Source: an uncultured Eubacteriales bacterium (lineage in GTDB: Bacteria > Bacillota > Clostridia > UBA1381 > UBA9506). From it: a DNA stretch of 13,380 bases. Under the pieces are notes generated by a model. That model saw only the letters and a list, made by a program, of their open reading frames with translations, was not told where the DNA came from and ran no database searches. Of the stretch, positions 6,907 through 13,380 are shown piece after piece. The translations under genes and the position numbers were made by a program. The DNA lies in assembly GCA_900545185.1 (NCBI GenBank), contig UQYH01000065.1:1-13380 (forward strand), in the 5' to 3' direction. Each line of letters opens with the position of its first letter. The first letter of the stretch is position 1.

Positions 6907-7257
6907 TTACAAATCAATCAGGCCAACGCTTACCGTAAGCGCCTCGTTCACGCGTTCCATCAATTCTTCATCCAGCCTGCCGATTCGTTCTCTCAGCCGT
7001 TTTTTGTCAATTGTCCGAATCTGCTCCAGCAAAATGACAGAATCCCTGGAAAGGCCGTAATCATCGGCCATAATTTCAATATGCGTCGGAAGCTTAGCCT
7101 TATTAATCTGCGAGGTGATTGCCGCAACAATAACCGTTGGACTGAATTTGTTGCCAACGTCATTCTGAACAATCAGCACAGGGCGCACACCACCCTGTTC
7201 CGAACCAACCACGGGACTTAAGTCCGCATAAAATATATCTCCTCTTTTAACTACCAC
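6907..7257 (-). CDS. mazF: MazF/EndoA mRNA interferase toxin
   Basis: Toxin of a type II toxin-antitoxin pair; the Bacillus subtilis homologue EndoA (116 residues) cleaves single-stranded RNA at UACAU without needing the ribosome. From the GTG at 7257 this protein is also 116 residues and follows the family closely: VKRGDIFYADLSPVVGSEQG at 3-21, GGVRPVLIVQND, FSPTVIVAAIT, DSVILLEQIRTIDKKRL. The catalytic residues known in EndoA, R25 and T48, fall at exactly those positions. A longer frame extends upstream, but GGAG 8 bases before the GTG and the family start point favour 7257. The gene overlaps the 3' end of mazE by 11 bases, so translation is probably coupled. Cleavage specificity is inferred from the family. 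Confidence 0.96.
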   Translation of the reverse strand: MVVKRGDIFYADLSPVVGSEQGGVRPVLIVQNDVGNKFSPTVIVAAITSQINKAKLPTHIEIMADDYGLSRDSVILLEQIRTIDKKRLRERIGRLDEELMERVNEALTVSVGLIDL

Positions 7258-7549
7258 ACGATTCACACTCCGCCAATTTTTCCTCATAGCCGGAAAACTG
7301 CTGCGTTTCCGCCTCAAAATACATGCCGGCTATTTCCAGGTTTATCTCCGCCATTTCCTGATAACCGCGTTTTAATTGCTCCTTCAGCGTCATCTTTCGT
7401 TTTTCGGCCAAATAGCAGCGCATGGCCTCCCGAACAAATTCGCTGCGGTTTGATTTTTCGCTGGTGCAAATTAAATCGACCTCTTCCAAAAGCGGCTCAG
7501 GGACGGTTATTAAAACCTTTTTCAGCTGCGACAAAACGATTGCCCCCAT
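7247..7549 (-). CDS. mazE: MazE/EndoAI-type antitoxin (ribbon-helix-helix)
   Basis: A 100-residue antitoxin. The N-terminal half (KKVLITVPEPLLEEVD, then SNRSEFVREAMRCYLAEK) is a ribbon-helix-helix DNA-binding domain. The C-terminal half has the LKRGYQEMAEINLEIA stretch and acidic tail that wrap around MazF in the EndoAI family. It should neutralise MazF and repress its own promoter. The ATG at 7549 has no clear ribosome site; an in-frame TTG at 7534 has GGGGG 9 bases upstream and would give a start (MSQLKKVLITV) closer to EndoAI, so the true start may be 7534. The C-terminus ECESCGS is unusually Cys-containing. It follows alr with a 74-base gap holding its own promoter. Confidence 0.93.
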   Translation of the reverse strand: MGAIVLSQLKKVLITVPEPLLEEVDLICTSEKSNRSEFVREAMRCYLAEKRKMTLKEQLKRGYQEMAEINLEIAGMYFEAETQQFSGYEEKLAECESCGS

Positions 7550-7591
7550 TCGTCATAAAATATTGTGCAATAGCTAAGTGTTACACATATT

Positions 7592-7620
7592 ATTATATAG
7601 AGTTTTATATCCTGCGTCAA
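7592..7620 (-). promoter_or_regulatory. Strong sigma-A-type promoter of mazEF with palindrome at the start site
   Basis: On the minus strand TTGACG (7620-7615), a 17-base spacer, then a consensus TATAAT (7597-7592). The -35 begins only 3 bases after the alr stop codon. Just downstream, GTGT-T-ACAC (7578-7586) is a perfect short palindrome at the expected transcription start. It is a candidate operator for the ribbon-helix-helix antitoxin. Confidence 0.8.
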
Positions 7621-7623
7621 GGC

Positions 7624-8793
7624 TTAAAATTTTCCAGTTGCCTCGCGGCTCAGCATGCGGCCGTCCTTTACATACAAACGCGGGATTCTCGCTCCGATGG
7701 TGCATAATATTTCATACGAAATGGTTTGGCAAAGCTCTGCCAGATCATCTGCCGTTACGGTTGCGCCGTTCTCCTGCCCCAATACCGTAACGGTATCGCC
7801 GACATGTATAGTATGGACAGAACCGATGTCAATCATACATTGATCCATACAAATTTTGCCGAGCACGGGAACGCGCTGACCGTCCGCCAGCATGAAAACC
7901 TTGGAGGAAAGTCCGCGTTTATAGCCATCGGCATAGCCGATCGGAACGGTTGCCACGCGCATATTTCGCGGTGCAACAAAGGTCCAGCCATAGCTGATGC
8001 CTGCGCCCTTCGGCACGCTGTGGATGTGAATGACGCGCGATTTTACGCTCATAACGGGCTTTAGCACCGCACGTTCCCGATGAATGTATGCCGAAGGATA
8101 ATACCCGTATAAAATAATACCGGGACGCACCATTGTCAGCTGATATTCGGGAAAATCAAAAATGCCTGCACTGTTTAAGATGTGCTGTAAGGGAATATGA
8201 ATCCCCTCCGCGTCCAGCGCGTCAATCACGTCCGTAAAACGTTTAAACTGCGTATGTACACCGGAGGAATCGGCCTCATCCGCACAGGCTAAATGCGTAA
8301 AAATACCCTCTGTGTAAAGATTTGGCAAGCAAGAGACCGCAAGCATGGCCTGCACGTCCGAAACGTCAAACCCGATGCGCTCCATCCCGGTGTTCACTTT
8401 TAAATGGATCCGTGCGCGCTTATTTTGCCGCACGGCCTCGGCCGATAAAGCTTTGGCAAACGAAAGACTGTACACCGCCGGGGTAATGTCCTCGCGCACC
8501 AAACACTCGGCCTCACATTCTGCCGCATAACCTAAAATCAAAATCGGCGCACTGATTGCCGCGCGGCGCAGCTGGAGCGCTTCTTCCAGCGTGGCTACCC
8601 CCAAATAGTCCGCCCCTGCCGCCAAAAGTGTTTGAGCACAGGCCACCGCGCCATGACCGTATGCATTGGCCTTGACAACCGCAAGCACCTTGGTTTCGGG
8701 ATGCAGCAGCTCCCGAATTTGGCAGAAATTATCGGTCAGTGCATTCAAATCAATCTCTGCCCAGCTTCGTTCCATACTTTCTTCTGTGTTCAT
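7624..8793 (-). CDS. alr: Alanine racemase
   Basis: Pyridoxal-phosphate enzyme interconverting L- and D-alanine for peptidoglycan; fold III, a dimer with an N-terminal TIM barrel and C-terminal beta domain. In this 389-residue protein the PLP lysine is K41 in VLAVVKANAYGHG. HLKVNTGMERIGF (130-142) carries the lysine that is carbamylated in Geobacillus Alr (K132 here). The second catalytic base is Y268 in GAGISYGWTF, followed by the CMDQCMIDIG motif of the C-terminal domain. The ATG at 8793 is preferred over upstream in-frame starts because GGGGGAG lies about 9 bases before it and the family begins close to the barrel. It is 37 bases downstream of the lipoprotein gene and directly upstream of mazEF, the same neighbourhood as in Bacillus. 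Confidence 0.97.
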   Translation of the reverse strand: MNTEESMERSWAEIDLNALTDNFCQIRELLHPETKVLAVVKANAYGHGAVACAQTLLAAGADYLGVATLEEALQLRRAAISAPILILGYAAECEAECLVREDITPAVYSLSFAKALSAEAVRQNKRARIHLKVNTGMERIGFDVSDVQAMLAVSCLPNLYTEGIFTHLACADEADSSGVHTQFKRFTDVIDALDAEGIHIPLQHILNSAGIFDFPEYQLTMVRPGIILYGYYPSAYIHRERAVLKPVMSVKSRVIHIHSVPKGAGISYGWTFVAPRNMRVATVPIGYADGYKRGLSSKVFMLADGQRVPVLGKICMDQCMIDIGSVHTIHVGDTVTVLGQENGATVTADDLAELCQTISYEILCTIGARIPRLYVKDGRMLSREATGKF

Positions 8794-8830
8794 TGATATT
8801 GTCTCCCCCCGTGTTATCATGATAAAGTCC

Positions 8831-9454
8831 TTATTGAAAGATTGCATCCTCTAATGCAGGATTATAGCAAAAGTCAAAATATTCAGCCGTCATGCGGATA
8901 TTACCCCCCACGTCATATAAGGTTAAAACCTTGGGTGTCAGCTTTTTGCTGTCTAACAAAAGCGTAACCTTATATTCCTCCGACTGCCGCGGCATCACTG
9001 CCGTTTCCAGCAGCATTTGGCCGCTCTCGCCGCCGCTTGCCGAAACCGCTGTATCCTCCGACTGGTAGTACAGTGCAAAAAATTCGTCCGGCCGCGTATA
9101 GTTCAGTTCGGGCACGGCAGGCAGTGTAACCTCTCCCATGCCCGCCTGCCGCAGCGTAACGGAATCGCCGTTATATATGGCCGCAAGCCCGGACAGGCTT
9201 TGCGGCGATGTTACTGTAATGCGCGCCGCATCCGGCACCCGAACCTGCTGTTCCAGTTCATATACTTCTTCGGTTTTGTTGCTTTGCACCGTCATGCGTA
9301 CGCGTGCGGTGTAGCTTTTCATTTGGCTGTATTTTTTGTGGATTCTTTGGTATACGTCCGCCTCACTGTCCGAAAGCGGAACGACCCCCGTACAGGCCGC
9401 TGTTATCATCAGTGTAAGAAGAAGCGCGCACACGGCGCACAGCCGCTTACACAC
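8831..9454 (-). CDS. LolA/YdcC-like lipoprotein
   Basis: Exported lipoprotein of 207 residues. A short basic start, a hydrophobic stretch and a lipobox ending in TAAC give lipidation at C21. The mature part is rich in beta-type sequence (SYTARVRMTVQ, YELEQQVRVP, RITVTSP, SVTLRQ, VTLLLDSKKLTPKVLTLYD), as in the LolA-like domain of Bacillus YdcC. Its position just before alr is the same as ydcC, which supports that assignment. The role in a Gram-positive envelope is not established. It starts with GTG 6 bases after the nnr stop, so it is likely translationally coupled; AGAAGGG lies 11 bases upstream, slightly far. Confidence 0.85.
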   Translation of the reverse strand: MCKRLCAVCALLLTLMITAACTGVVPLSDSEADVYQRIHKKYSQMKSYTARVRMTVQSNKTEEVYELEQQVRVPDAARITVTSPQSLSGLAAIYNGDSVTLRQAGMGEVTLPAVPELNYTRPDEFFALYYQSEDTAVSASGGESGQMLLETAVMPRQSEEYKVTLLLDSKKLTPKVLTLYDVGGNIRMTAEYFDFCYNPALEDAIFQ

Positions 9455-9460
9455 CAGGCA

Positions 9461-10990
9461 TCAATCCCTTCTGCCGTTTTCCGCCGCCAGCAAAACCGCC
9501 GGCAAAGCATCCAGCACATCCCCGGCCATCATGCCGCGCGCACCCAGCTTTTTGCGCGCCAGCAGCCCTGCACGGGCATGGATGAATACGCCCAAATCGG
9601 CCGCCGCTTTGGCCGAAAGTCCCTGCGCCAAAAGCGAAGCGATAATGCCCGAAAGCACATCGCCGCTGCCGGCCGTTGCCAGGCCGGAATTGGAGATCGG
9701 GCAAATGCAAGCGCTGCCGTCCGGATGCGCCACAATAGTATCGGCGCCCTTAAGCACCAGAACAATTTTGTATTCCCGTGCAAAGTCAACCGCCGTGCGC
9801 AACCTGTTGGCCGCAATATGCTCCACCGAATGGCCGCTGATGCGTGAAAACTCCAGCGGATGCGGCGTTAAAATAACCGGCGTGGTTTTATTTTTTAATA
9901 TATTTATATTCCCTTTTAAAAGATTTATGCCATCCGCATCCAGCACCAGCGGCTTTTCACACGCTGTGATAAGCGGCAGCAGCACCTTTTTGGTGTTCTC
10001 GCCTGTGCCGATGCCGCAGCCTGCCAGCAAAACGTTTTGCGTCCGCAAGCGTTCCTCCAAAATGCCGGCCGCAGTTTTAGAGAGTGCATCGCCCTCCATC
10101 GGCAGCGGCAGGGTCATCACTTCTCGCACCTGAGAGGCAACGGCATCTAGCATAGATTTCGGCACAGCCGCCGTAACCATTCCGGCACCGCTGCGCAGCA
10201 CCGCCGTAGAGGACATAACCGCCGCGCCGCACATGCCGGGGCTGCCCACAAACGCCAGCACCTTGCCAAAGGTGCCCTTATGGCTGTTGTCATCATGCTT
10301 CGGCAGGCGGTCAAACAAGCTCTCGTCCATCACACAAAACGGCGACGGAAAGGCCTTTACCGTCTGCTGCGGCAGTGATATATCCGTCACAACCACCTCG
10401 CCGCAAAACGTCTTAGCCGGGTACAAAAATTGTCCCGGCTTGGCAAGGCCGAATGTCACCGTTAAATCGGCACAAACACTTTGCTCTGCCGCGCCGTCAT
10501 CTGCCGCACAGCCGCTGGGTATATCCACCGCGGCCACAAAGGCATGCGTTGCGCCTATTGCCTCAAACACGGCCGGAAGCGGCTCTCTCACCGACCCGTG
10601 AAAACCCGTGCCGAGCAGCGCATCCACCGCAATATCACACGGTGCTTTTGCCGCTTTATCCCACGGTAAAACCGAAATCCCCATACGGGTGATAATTTCA
10701 AAATTCGTCTTGGCATCTGCCTTTAAGCGCTGCGGATCAAACACGGCCGCCACCGTAACGTAAGCGCCGCGATTGGCCGCATGGCGGCTGATGGCAAATC
10801 CGTCTCCGCCGTTGTTGCCGCCGCCGCAAAATACCGTCATCCGCTTGCCCGAAAGGCTGCCGACCTTTTGCTCCAGCACATCACAAAAGCTGCGCGCAGC
10901 GTTTTCCATCAAAATCAGTCCGCTGATGGCATATTCACGCATGGCCAGCTGTTCCAGCTCCGTCATTTCTTCGGCTGTTACAAGCTTCAT
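9461..10990 (-). CDS. nnr: Bifunctional NAD(P)H-hydrate epimerase / ADP-dependent (S)-NAD(P)H-hydrate dehydratase
   Basis: Metabolite-repair enzyme that rescues hydrated NADH and NADPH. The N-terminal YjeF_N half (about 1-215) epimerises R and S forms: it shows ILMENAA at 26-32, GGGNNGGDG at 56-64 and VDALLGTGFHG. The C-terminal ribokinase-fold half (about 230-509) dehydrates the S form using ADP: it shows KGTFGKVLAFVGSPGMCGAA, LTPHPLEFSRI, VLKGADTIV and the nucleotide/catalytic loop NSGLATAGSGDVLSG with its aspartate. At 509 residues it has the usual length of the fused bacterial protein. The ATG at 10990 has only a weak upstream GGGG. It lies 23 bases after the small lipoprotein gene and 6 bases before the LolA-like lipoprotein gene. 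Confidence 0.97.
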   Translation of the reverse strand: MKLVTAEEMTELEQLAMREYAISGLILMENAARSFCDVLEQKVGSLSGKRMTVFCGGGNNGGDGFAISRHAANRGAYVTVAAVFDPQRLKADAKTNFEIITRMGISVLPWDKAAKAPCDIAVDALLGTGFHGSVREPLPAVFEAIGATHAFVAAVDIPSGCAADDGAAEQSVCADLTVTFGLAKPGQFLYPAKTFCGEVVVTDISLPQQTVKAFPSPFCVMDESLFDRLPKHDDNSHKGTFGKVLAFVGSPGMCGAAVMSSTAVLRSGAGMVTAAVPKSMLDAVASQVREVMTLPLPMEGDALSKTAAGILEERLRTQNVLLAGCGIGTGENTKKVLLPLITACEKPLVLDADGINLLKGNINILKNKTTPVILTPHPLEFSRISGHSVEHIAANRLRTAVDFAREYKIVLVLKGADTIVAHPDGSACICPISNSGLATAGSGDVLSGIIASLLAQGLSAKAAADLGVFIHARAGLLARKKLGARGMMAGDVLDALPAVLLAAENGRRD

Positions 10991-11013
10991 TTTTGCACAA
11001 CCCCGTTTCTGTT

Positions 11014-11382
11014 TTAATTGGCACGCAGCTTTTCAATCCGCGTAACCTGCCGTTTGCCGTTTTCTTCGTCATAATACGCCACCACAAACGAGCCTTTTTT
11101 GATCGTCACACCCTTTTCGTTTAGGGTGACAATGTCCTTTTGCACCTGCTCCGAAAGGGAAAGCTTCCATTTGACATTTTCCACAACCAGCACCATGCTG
11201 TCCTTTTTCAATTCTTCAATACGTCCCTCCACCGCCTTCGGGTCGGTCGATACCACGCCGCCCTCCGGGTTGGTGATGGTTTCGGGTATCGGTTCTTCTT
11301 CCTCCTGCGTGCCGCCGCAGGCCGAAAGAGGAAGAATGCATAACAGCAGCAGCATACAAACCGCTATTATCTTTTTATTCAT
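11014..11382 (-). CDS. Small lipoprotein of unknown function
   Basis: A 122-residue lipoprotein: basic start MNKK, hydrophobic core and lipobox LSAC, lipidated at C22. An acidic, disordered-looking stretch (EEEEPIPETITNPEGG) is followed by a small domain with alternating beta-type segments (DSMVLVVENVKWKLSLSE, KKGSFVVAYYDEENGKRQV). This resembles an OB-like or barrel module, but I cannot name the family. AAGGAGG sits 7 bases before the ATG. The start overlaps the stop of the preceding membrane-protein gene by 8 bases, so the two are almost certainly cotranslated and may act together at the membrane. Confidence 0.82.
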   Translation of the reverse strand: MNKKIIAVCMLLLLCILPLSACGGTQEEEEPIPETITNPEGGVVSTDPKAVEGRIEELKKDSMVLVVENVKWKLSLSEQVQKDIVTLNEKGVTIKKGSFVVAYYDEENGKRQVTRIEKLRAN

Positions 11383-11896
11383 GATGAATCCTCCTTAAAA
11401 ATCGGTCATAAAAACCAATCATGTAGCTCAGCGCTACATCGTATACAATAAACGCAAGCTCCAGTCCCAGCAAAATAAGCCCTGCATATTGCACCAAAAG
11501 CGTTAATACCGCAGGACTGACGCTTGGCATAAAAAAGGCGCGAAATACAAAGTATAAGGCCGCAAGCGCCGCGTTAAACGCAAGGATTTTCAATATCCAT
11601 TCCGCCCACAGCTTGCGCAGCCGCTCAATATACAGCTTAACAATGGGGTAATACCCCACAAACAAAATGTAAACGGATACATACATCCGCTTAGGCACCA
11701 GCAAGAGCAACAAAAGAGAGGCGGCAACATATAAAGCAACGCCCGTGCGCACACCATACTGATATACGCTGACCGCCACAAAAAGCGAGGCAAGGGCAAG
11801 CGCCGCCAGCCGCCCCGTCGAGAGTGTCGAAGCGCCGTACAGACAGATGACCGTGAGTGCCAGCAGCATGGCCGAAAAAGTAATTCGTTTCGTCAT
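11375..11896 (-). CDS. Polytopic membrane protein of unknown function
   Basis: A 173-residue integral membrane protein with five or six hydrophobic segments. Examples are ITFSAMLLALTVICLYGA, LAALALASLFVAVSV, GVALYVAASLLLLLLVP and LLVQYAGLILLGLELAFIVY. The charged loop KLYIERLRKLWAEW comes after the fourth segment and the tail is basic (RFLRRIHHE). The overall pattern reminds me of small substrate-binding (S) components of ECF transporters, but I see no diagnostic motif and do not assign that role. The ATG at 11896 is preferred to a GTG at 11905 because AAGGTG lies 6 bases before it. That ribosome site overlaps the stop of the J-protein gene. Confidence 0.85.
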   Translation of the reverse strand: MTKRITFSAMLLALTVICLYGASTLSTGRLAALALASLFVAVSVYQYGVRTGVALYVAASLLLLLLVPKRMYVSVYILFVGYYPIVKLYIERLRKLWAEWILKILAFNAALAALYFVFRAFFMPSVSPAVLTLLVQYAGLILLGLELAFIVYDVALSYMIGFYDRFLRRIHHE

Positions 11897-11906
11897 ATGC
11901 GTCACC

Positions 11907-12512
11907 TTAACAGCAGGGGATCAAATCGCCGCCCATACATTCGCAGCAGCAATCAGCACAAATCAAACTCTGGCAGCAGTCACACGCGCTCATGCCGCCC
12001 GTCATATTTGTACCAACGGTCCGATACCCTCGGCCCTGGTTCATGTATTGGTTCAGCGCGCTGCGGTATTCCATGTTGTGCGGCTCCATGCTCACAGCCT
12101 GGCGGATAAAGTTAAGCCCCTGCTCAAACCAGCCGCGGCGCATAAACACCGTGCCTTTTAAAAAGAACCATTCGGCCGTGCGATTTGCCAAAGCGTCCAG
12201 TGCGCGGTCTGCCTCGTCAATACGGTTCATTTGAATCAGATTGCGGATTTGCGCAAAATTACCGGCACCGCCGCCGCTTGCCGAGCCTGCCCTACCGCCC
12301 GATGCCGACTGTCCGTAGGCTTGTCCGCCGCCGTGCGTCAGCTGTTCATAAGCCTCGTTAATCTCTTTAAATTTTTCCGCAGCCAAATCTGCCAGCGGAT
12401 TGTTTACATAATTATCCGGATGATATTTTTTAGCCAAAGTCCGATAGGCCTTTTTAATTTCCTCCGGTGTGGCGTTTCGCGATACGCCGAGCACTTCATA
12501 AGGGTCTTTCAT
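11907..12512 (-). CDS. Short J-domain protein with TPR-like middle and cysteine-rich tail
   Basis: A 201-residue Hsp40-type co-chaperone. The J domain is at 1-60 (DPYEVLGVSRNATPEEIKKA, HPD at 31-33, FKEINEAYEQL), so it should stimulate an Hsp70 (DnaK). A Gly/Ser-rich linker (about 62-85) leads to a helical TPR-like region (RIDEADRALDAL, WFFLKGTVFMRRGWFEQGL). The last 25 residues hold ten cysteines (177, 179, 180, 185, 188, 189, 190, 192, 200, 201). There is no DnaJ-type CxxCxGxG zinc finger or substrate domain, so this is not canonical DnaJ. The tail may bind metal or a cluster (inference). The ATG at 12512 has AAAAGGAG 7 bases upstream; in-frame codons further upstream lie inside the overlapping DUF5685-like gene and would add non-family sequence. 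The two genes overlap by 17 bases. Confidence 0.92.
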   Translation of the reverse strand: MKDPYEVLGVSRNATPEEIKKAYRTLAKKYHPDNYVNNPLADLAAEKFKEINEAYEQLTHGGGQAYGQSASGGRAGSASGGGAGNFAQIRNLIQMNRIDEADRALDALANRTAEWFFLKGTVFMRRGWFEQGLNFIRQAVSMEPHNMEYRSALNQYMNQGRGYRTVGTNMTGGMSACDCCQSLICADCCCECMGGDLIPCC

Positions 12513-13368
12513 GATGTTTCTCCTTTTCACCGCTTTGCGCGGCGATATTTTCATTAAAGGCCCGGTCAAGCGCATGCCGCAGGCCTAAATAGATACAATT
12601 TTCCAAAACGGCTTGATGCCGCACGGGCGCAAGCAGTTCATAGCTGGCTGCCAGTTGACCAAGCGTATACTCCAGCGAAAGCTGTACATCCTCCTTCTTC
12701 GGTGCATCGGCCGATAAAAAGGGGTTATAACAACCCTTTTGCCTGTCTGCCTCCCGATCCTCCCAGGCATCCAGCAGATAGATAAACCGCCCCAGCAAAA
12801 AGCCCATATGGCCGAGCACACGCCGATGATCCGTACTGCCTGCCTGCTCTGTATCAAACAAAGCCGCCATCAGCTCGCCGAATATGGCGGCAACCTCATC
12901 CGCCACGGTGCAATGTGCCGCCTCCAAAGCCGAAAGCGCCGAAAGCTTTTCGCGGATGGCTGCCTCTTGCGCAGGATATTGTTTTTTTGCTTTTCGATAC
13001 TTGCCGTACATAAACGGCATCAATAGCAGCGCGCGGACGGAACGGTTATCGTGCCAGTCATCCTTCAGCTTAAACCAAACCAACAGCACGTTTACAGCCG
13101 CCGCATATAAAAGCGCAGGCTCTTTTTGCACAATCGGCCGCCTGATAAACGGATTTGCCATGCATCGTCCCGGGCACAGCTGCGGTTCGTTTTCTGCCAG
13201 TGCCGAGAGCAAAACGGCCAAAAAAGTGGCATCGTAGCTTAAAAAATACCGTGCCGGAAAGCCGTATTCATGCTGTAGTGTTTTGCATACGCCGCAATAG
13301 CAGGCCTTAAACCAATTATAGTCCTTCACCTTCAGTTCGTTTTTGTCAATTTTTACATACCCGAACAT
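12496..13368 (-). CDS. DUF5685-like protein with isoprenoid-synthase-like aspartate motifs
   Basis: A 290-residue, predominantly helical protein that I match to the clostridial DUF5685 family from memory: the MFGYVK start, YCGVCKTL, CMANP and CYNPF are its landmarks. Function unknown. Two features stand out: a cysteine set (C23, C25, C28, then C65 and C69) near the N-terminus, and two acidic motifs, DDWHD at 103-107 and DAWEDREAD at 200-208. These resemble the paired metal-diphosphate motifs of squalene/phytoene synthases; the context LGRFIYLLDAWED...KGCYNPF is also similar to their second motif. There is no signal peptide. GGAGGT lies 6 bases before the ATG at the window edge. It is the first visible gene of the long minus-strand block, and the block may extend beyond the window. 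It overlaps the J-protein gene by 17 bases. Confidence 0.85.
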   Translation of the reverse strand: MFGYVKIDKNELKVKDYNWFKACYCGVCKTLQHEYGFPARYFLSYDATFLAVLLSALAENEPQLCPGRCMANPFIRRPIVQKEPALLYAAAVNVLLVWFKLKDDWHDNRSVRALLLMPFMYGKYRKAKKQYPAQEAAIREKLSALSALEAAHCTVADEVAAIFGELMAALFDTEQAGSTDHRRVLGHMGFLLGRFIYLLDAWEDREADRQKGCYNPFLSADAPKKEDVQLSLEYTLGQLAASYELLAPVRHQAVLENCIYLGLRHALDRAFNENIAAQSGEKEKHHERPL

Positions 13369-13380
13369 GGTCAGACCTCC

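Noticed and set aside
6489..6938. 149-codon plus-strand frame across the SLH-gene start and intergenic region
   Set aside because: It crosses the SLH signal peptide, the promoter and both terminator hairpins, and its translation shows no domain. Not a credible gene.
9017..10133. Long plus-strand frames (265 and 276 codons) opposite the nnr and lipoprotein genes
   Set aside because: They lie fully antisense to well-supported genes, have low-complexity Ser/Ala/Arg-rich translations and no ribosome site. They are by-products of G+C-rich coding on the other strand.

Overview
The window is the end of a sequencing contig from a bacterium that looks like a Clostridia-type Firmicute, probably a gut Oscillospirales relative (inference). 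The reasons are strong AGGAGG-type ribosome sites, many GTG starts, an EndoA-type MazF whose visible residues match the Bacillus family, an S-layer-homology protein, lipoproteins with Gram-positive lipoboxes, and a DUF5685-like gene next to a short Cys-tailed J-protein gene. Bases 1-72 are not biological: a run of T followed by the complete Illumina P5/TruSeq universal adapter. The contig end is therefore an assembly artefact, and the first gene is cut off artificially.

Layout. (1) 73-3130, plus strand: the 3' end of an unknown gene, then a complete clpB. Everything after this is on the minus strand. (2) 5230-3156: a CapA-type metallophosphatase gene, a zinc-ribbon NUDIX hydrolase of the NudC type and a small GIY-YIG protein, probably one operon. 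(3) 6526-5321: a secreted protein with three S-layer-homology repeats, visibly richer in A+T than its neighbours. (4) 6907-6527: about 380 bases without a gene, holding two terminator-like hairpins and a promoter. (5) 13368-6907: a long, tightly packed block in transcription order: DUF5685-like protein, J-domain protein with a cysteine-rich tail, membrane protein, small lipoprotein, bifunctional NAD(P)H-hydrate repair enzyme, LolA/YdcC-like lipoprotein, alanine racemase, then the mazEF toxin-antitoxin pair with its own promoter.

How the genes work together. clpB serves protein disaggregation. The right-hand block mixes metabolite repair, D-alanine supply for peptidoglycan, lipoproteins and a ribosome-independent mRNA interferase. 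The order lipoprotein-alr-mazE-mazF matches the well-known Bacillus order ydcC-alr-ndoAI-ndoA. The surface-protein gene and the capA-like operon carry a nearly identical 32-base promoter element (31 of 32 bases the same), which suggests shared control.

The least explained parts are the DUF5685-like protein, which has paired aspartate motifs resembling those of squalene/phytoene synthases, its overlapping Cys-tailed J-protein partner, and the duplicated promoter element. I see no CRISPR array, transposon, tRNA or rRNA. I cannot show that an entirely new system is present.
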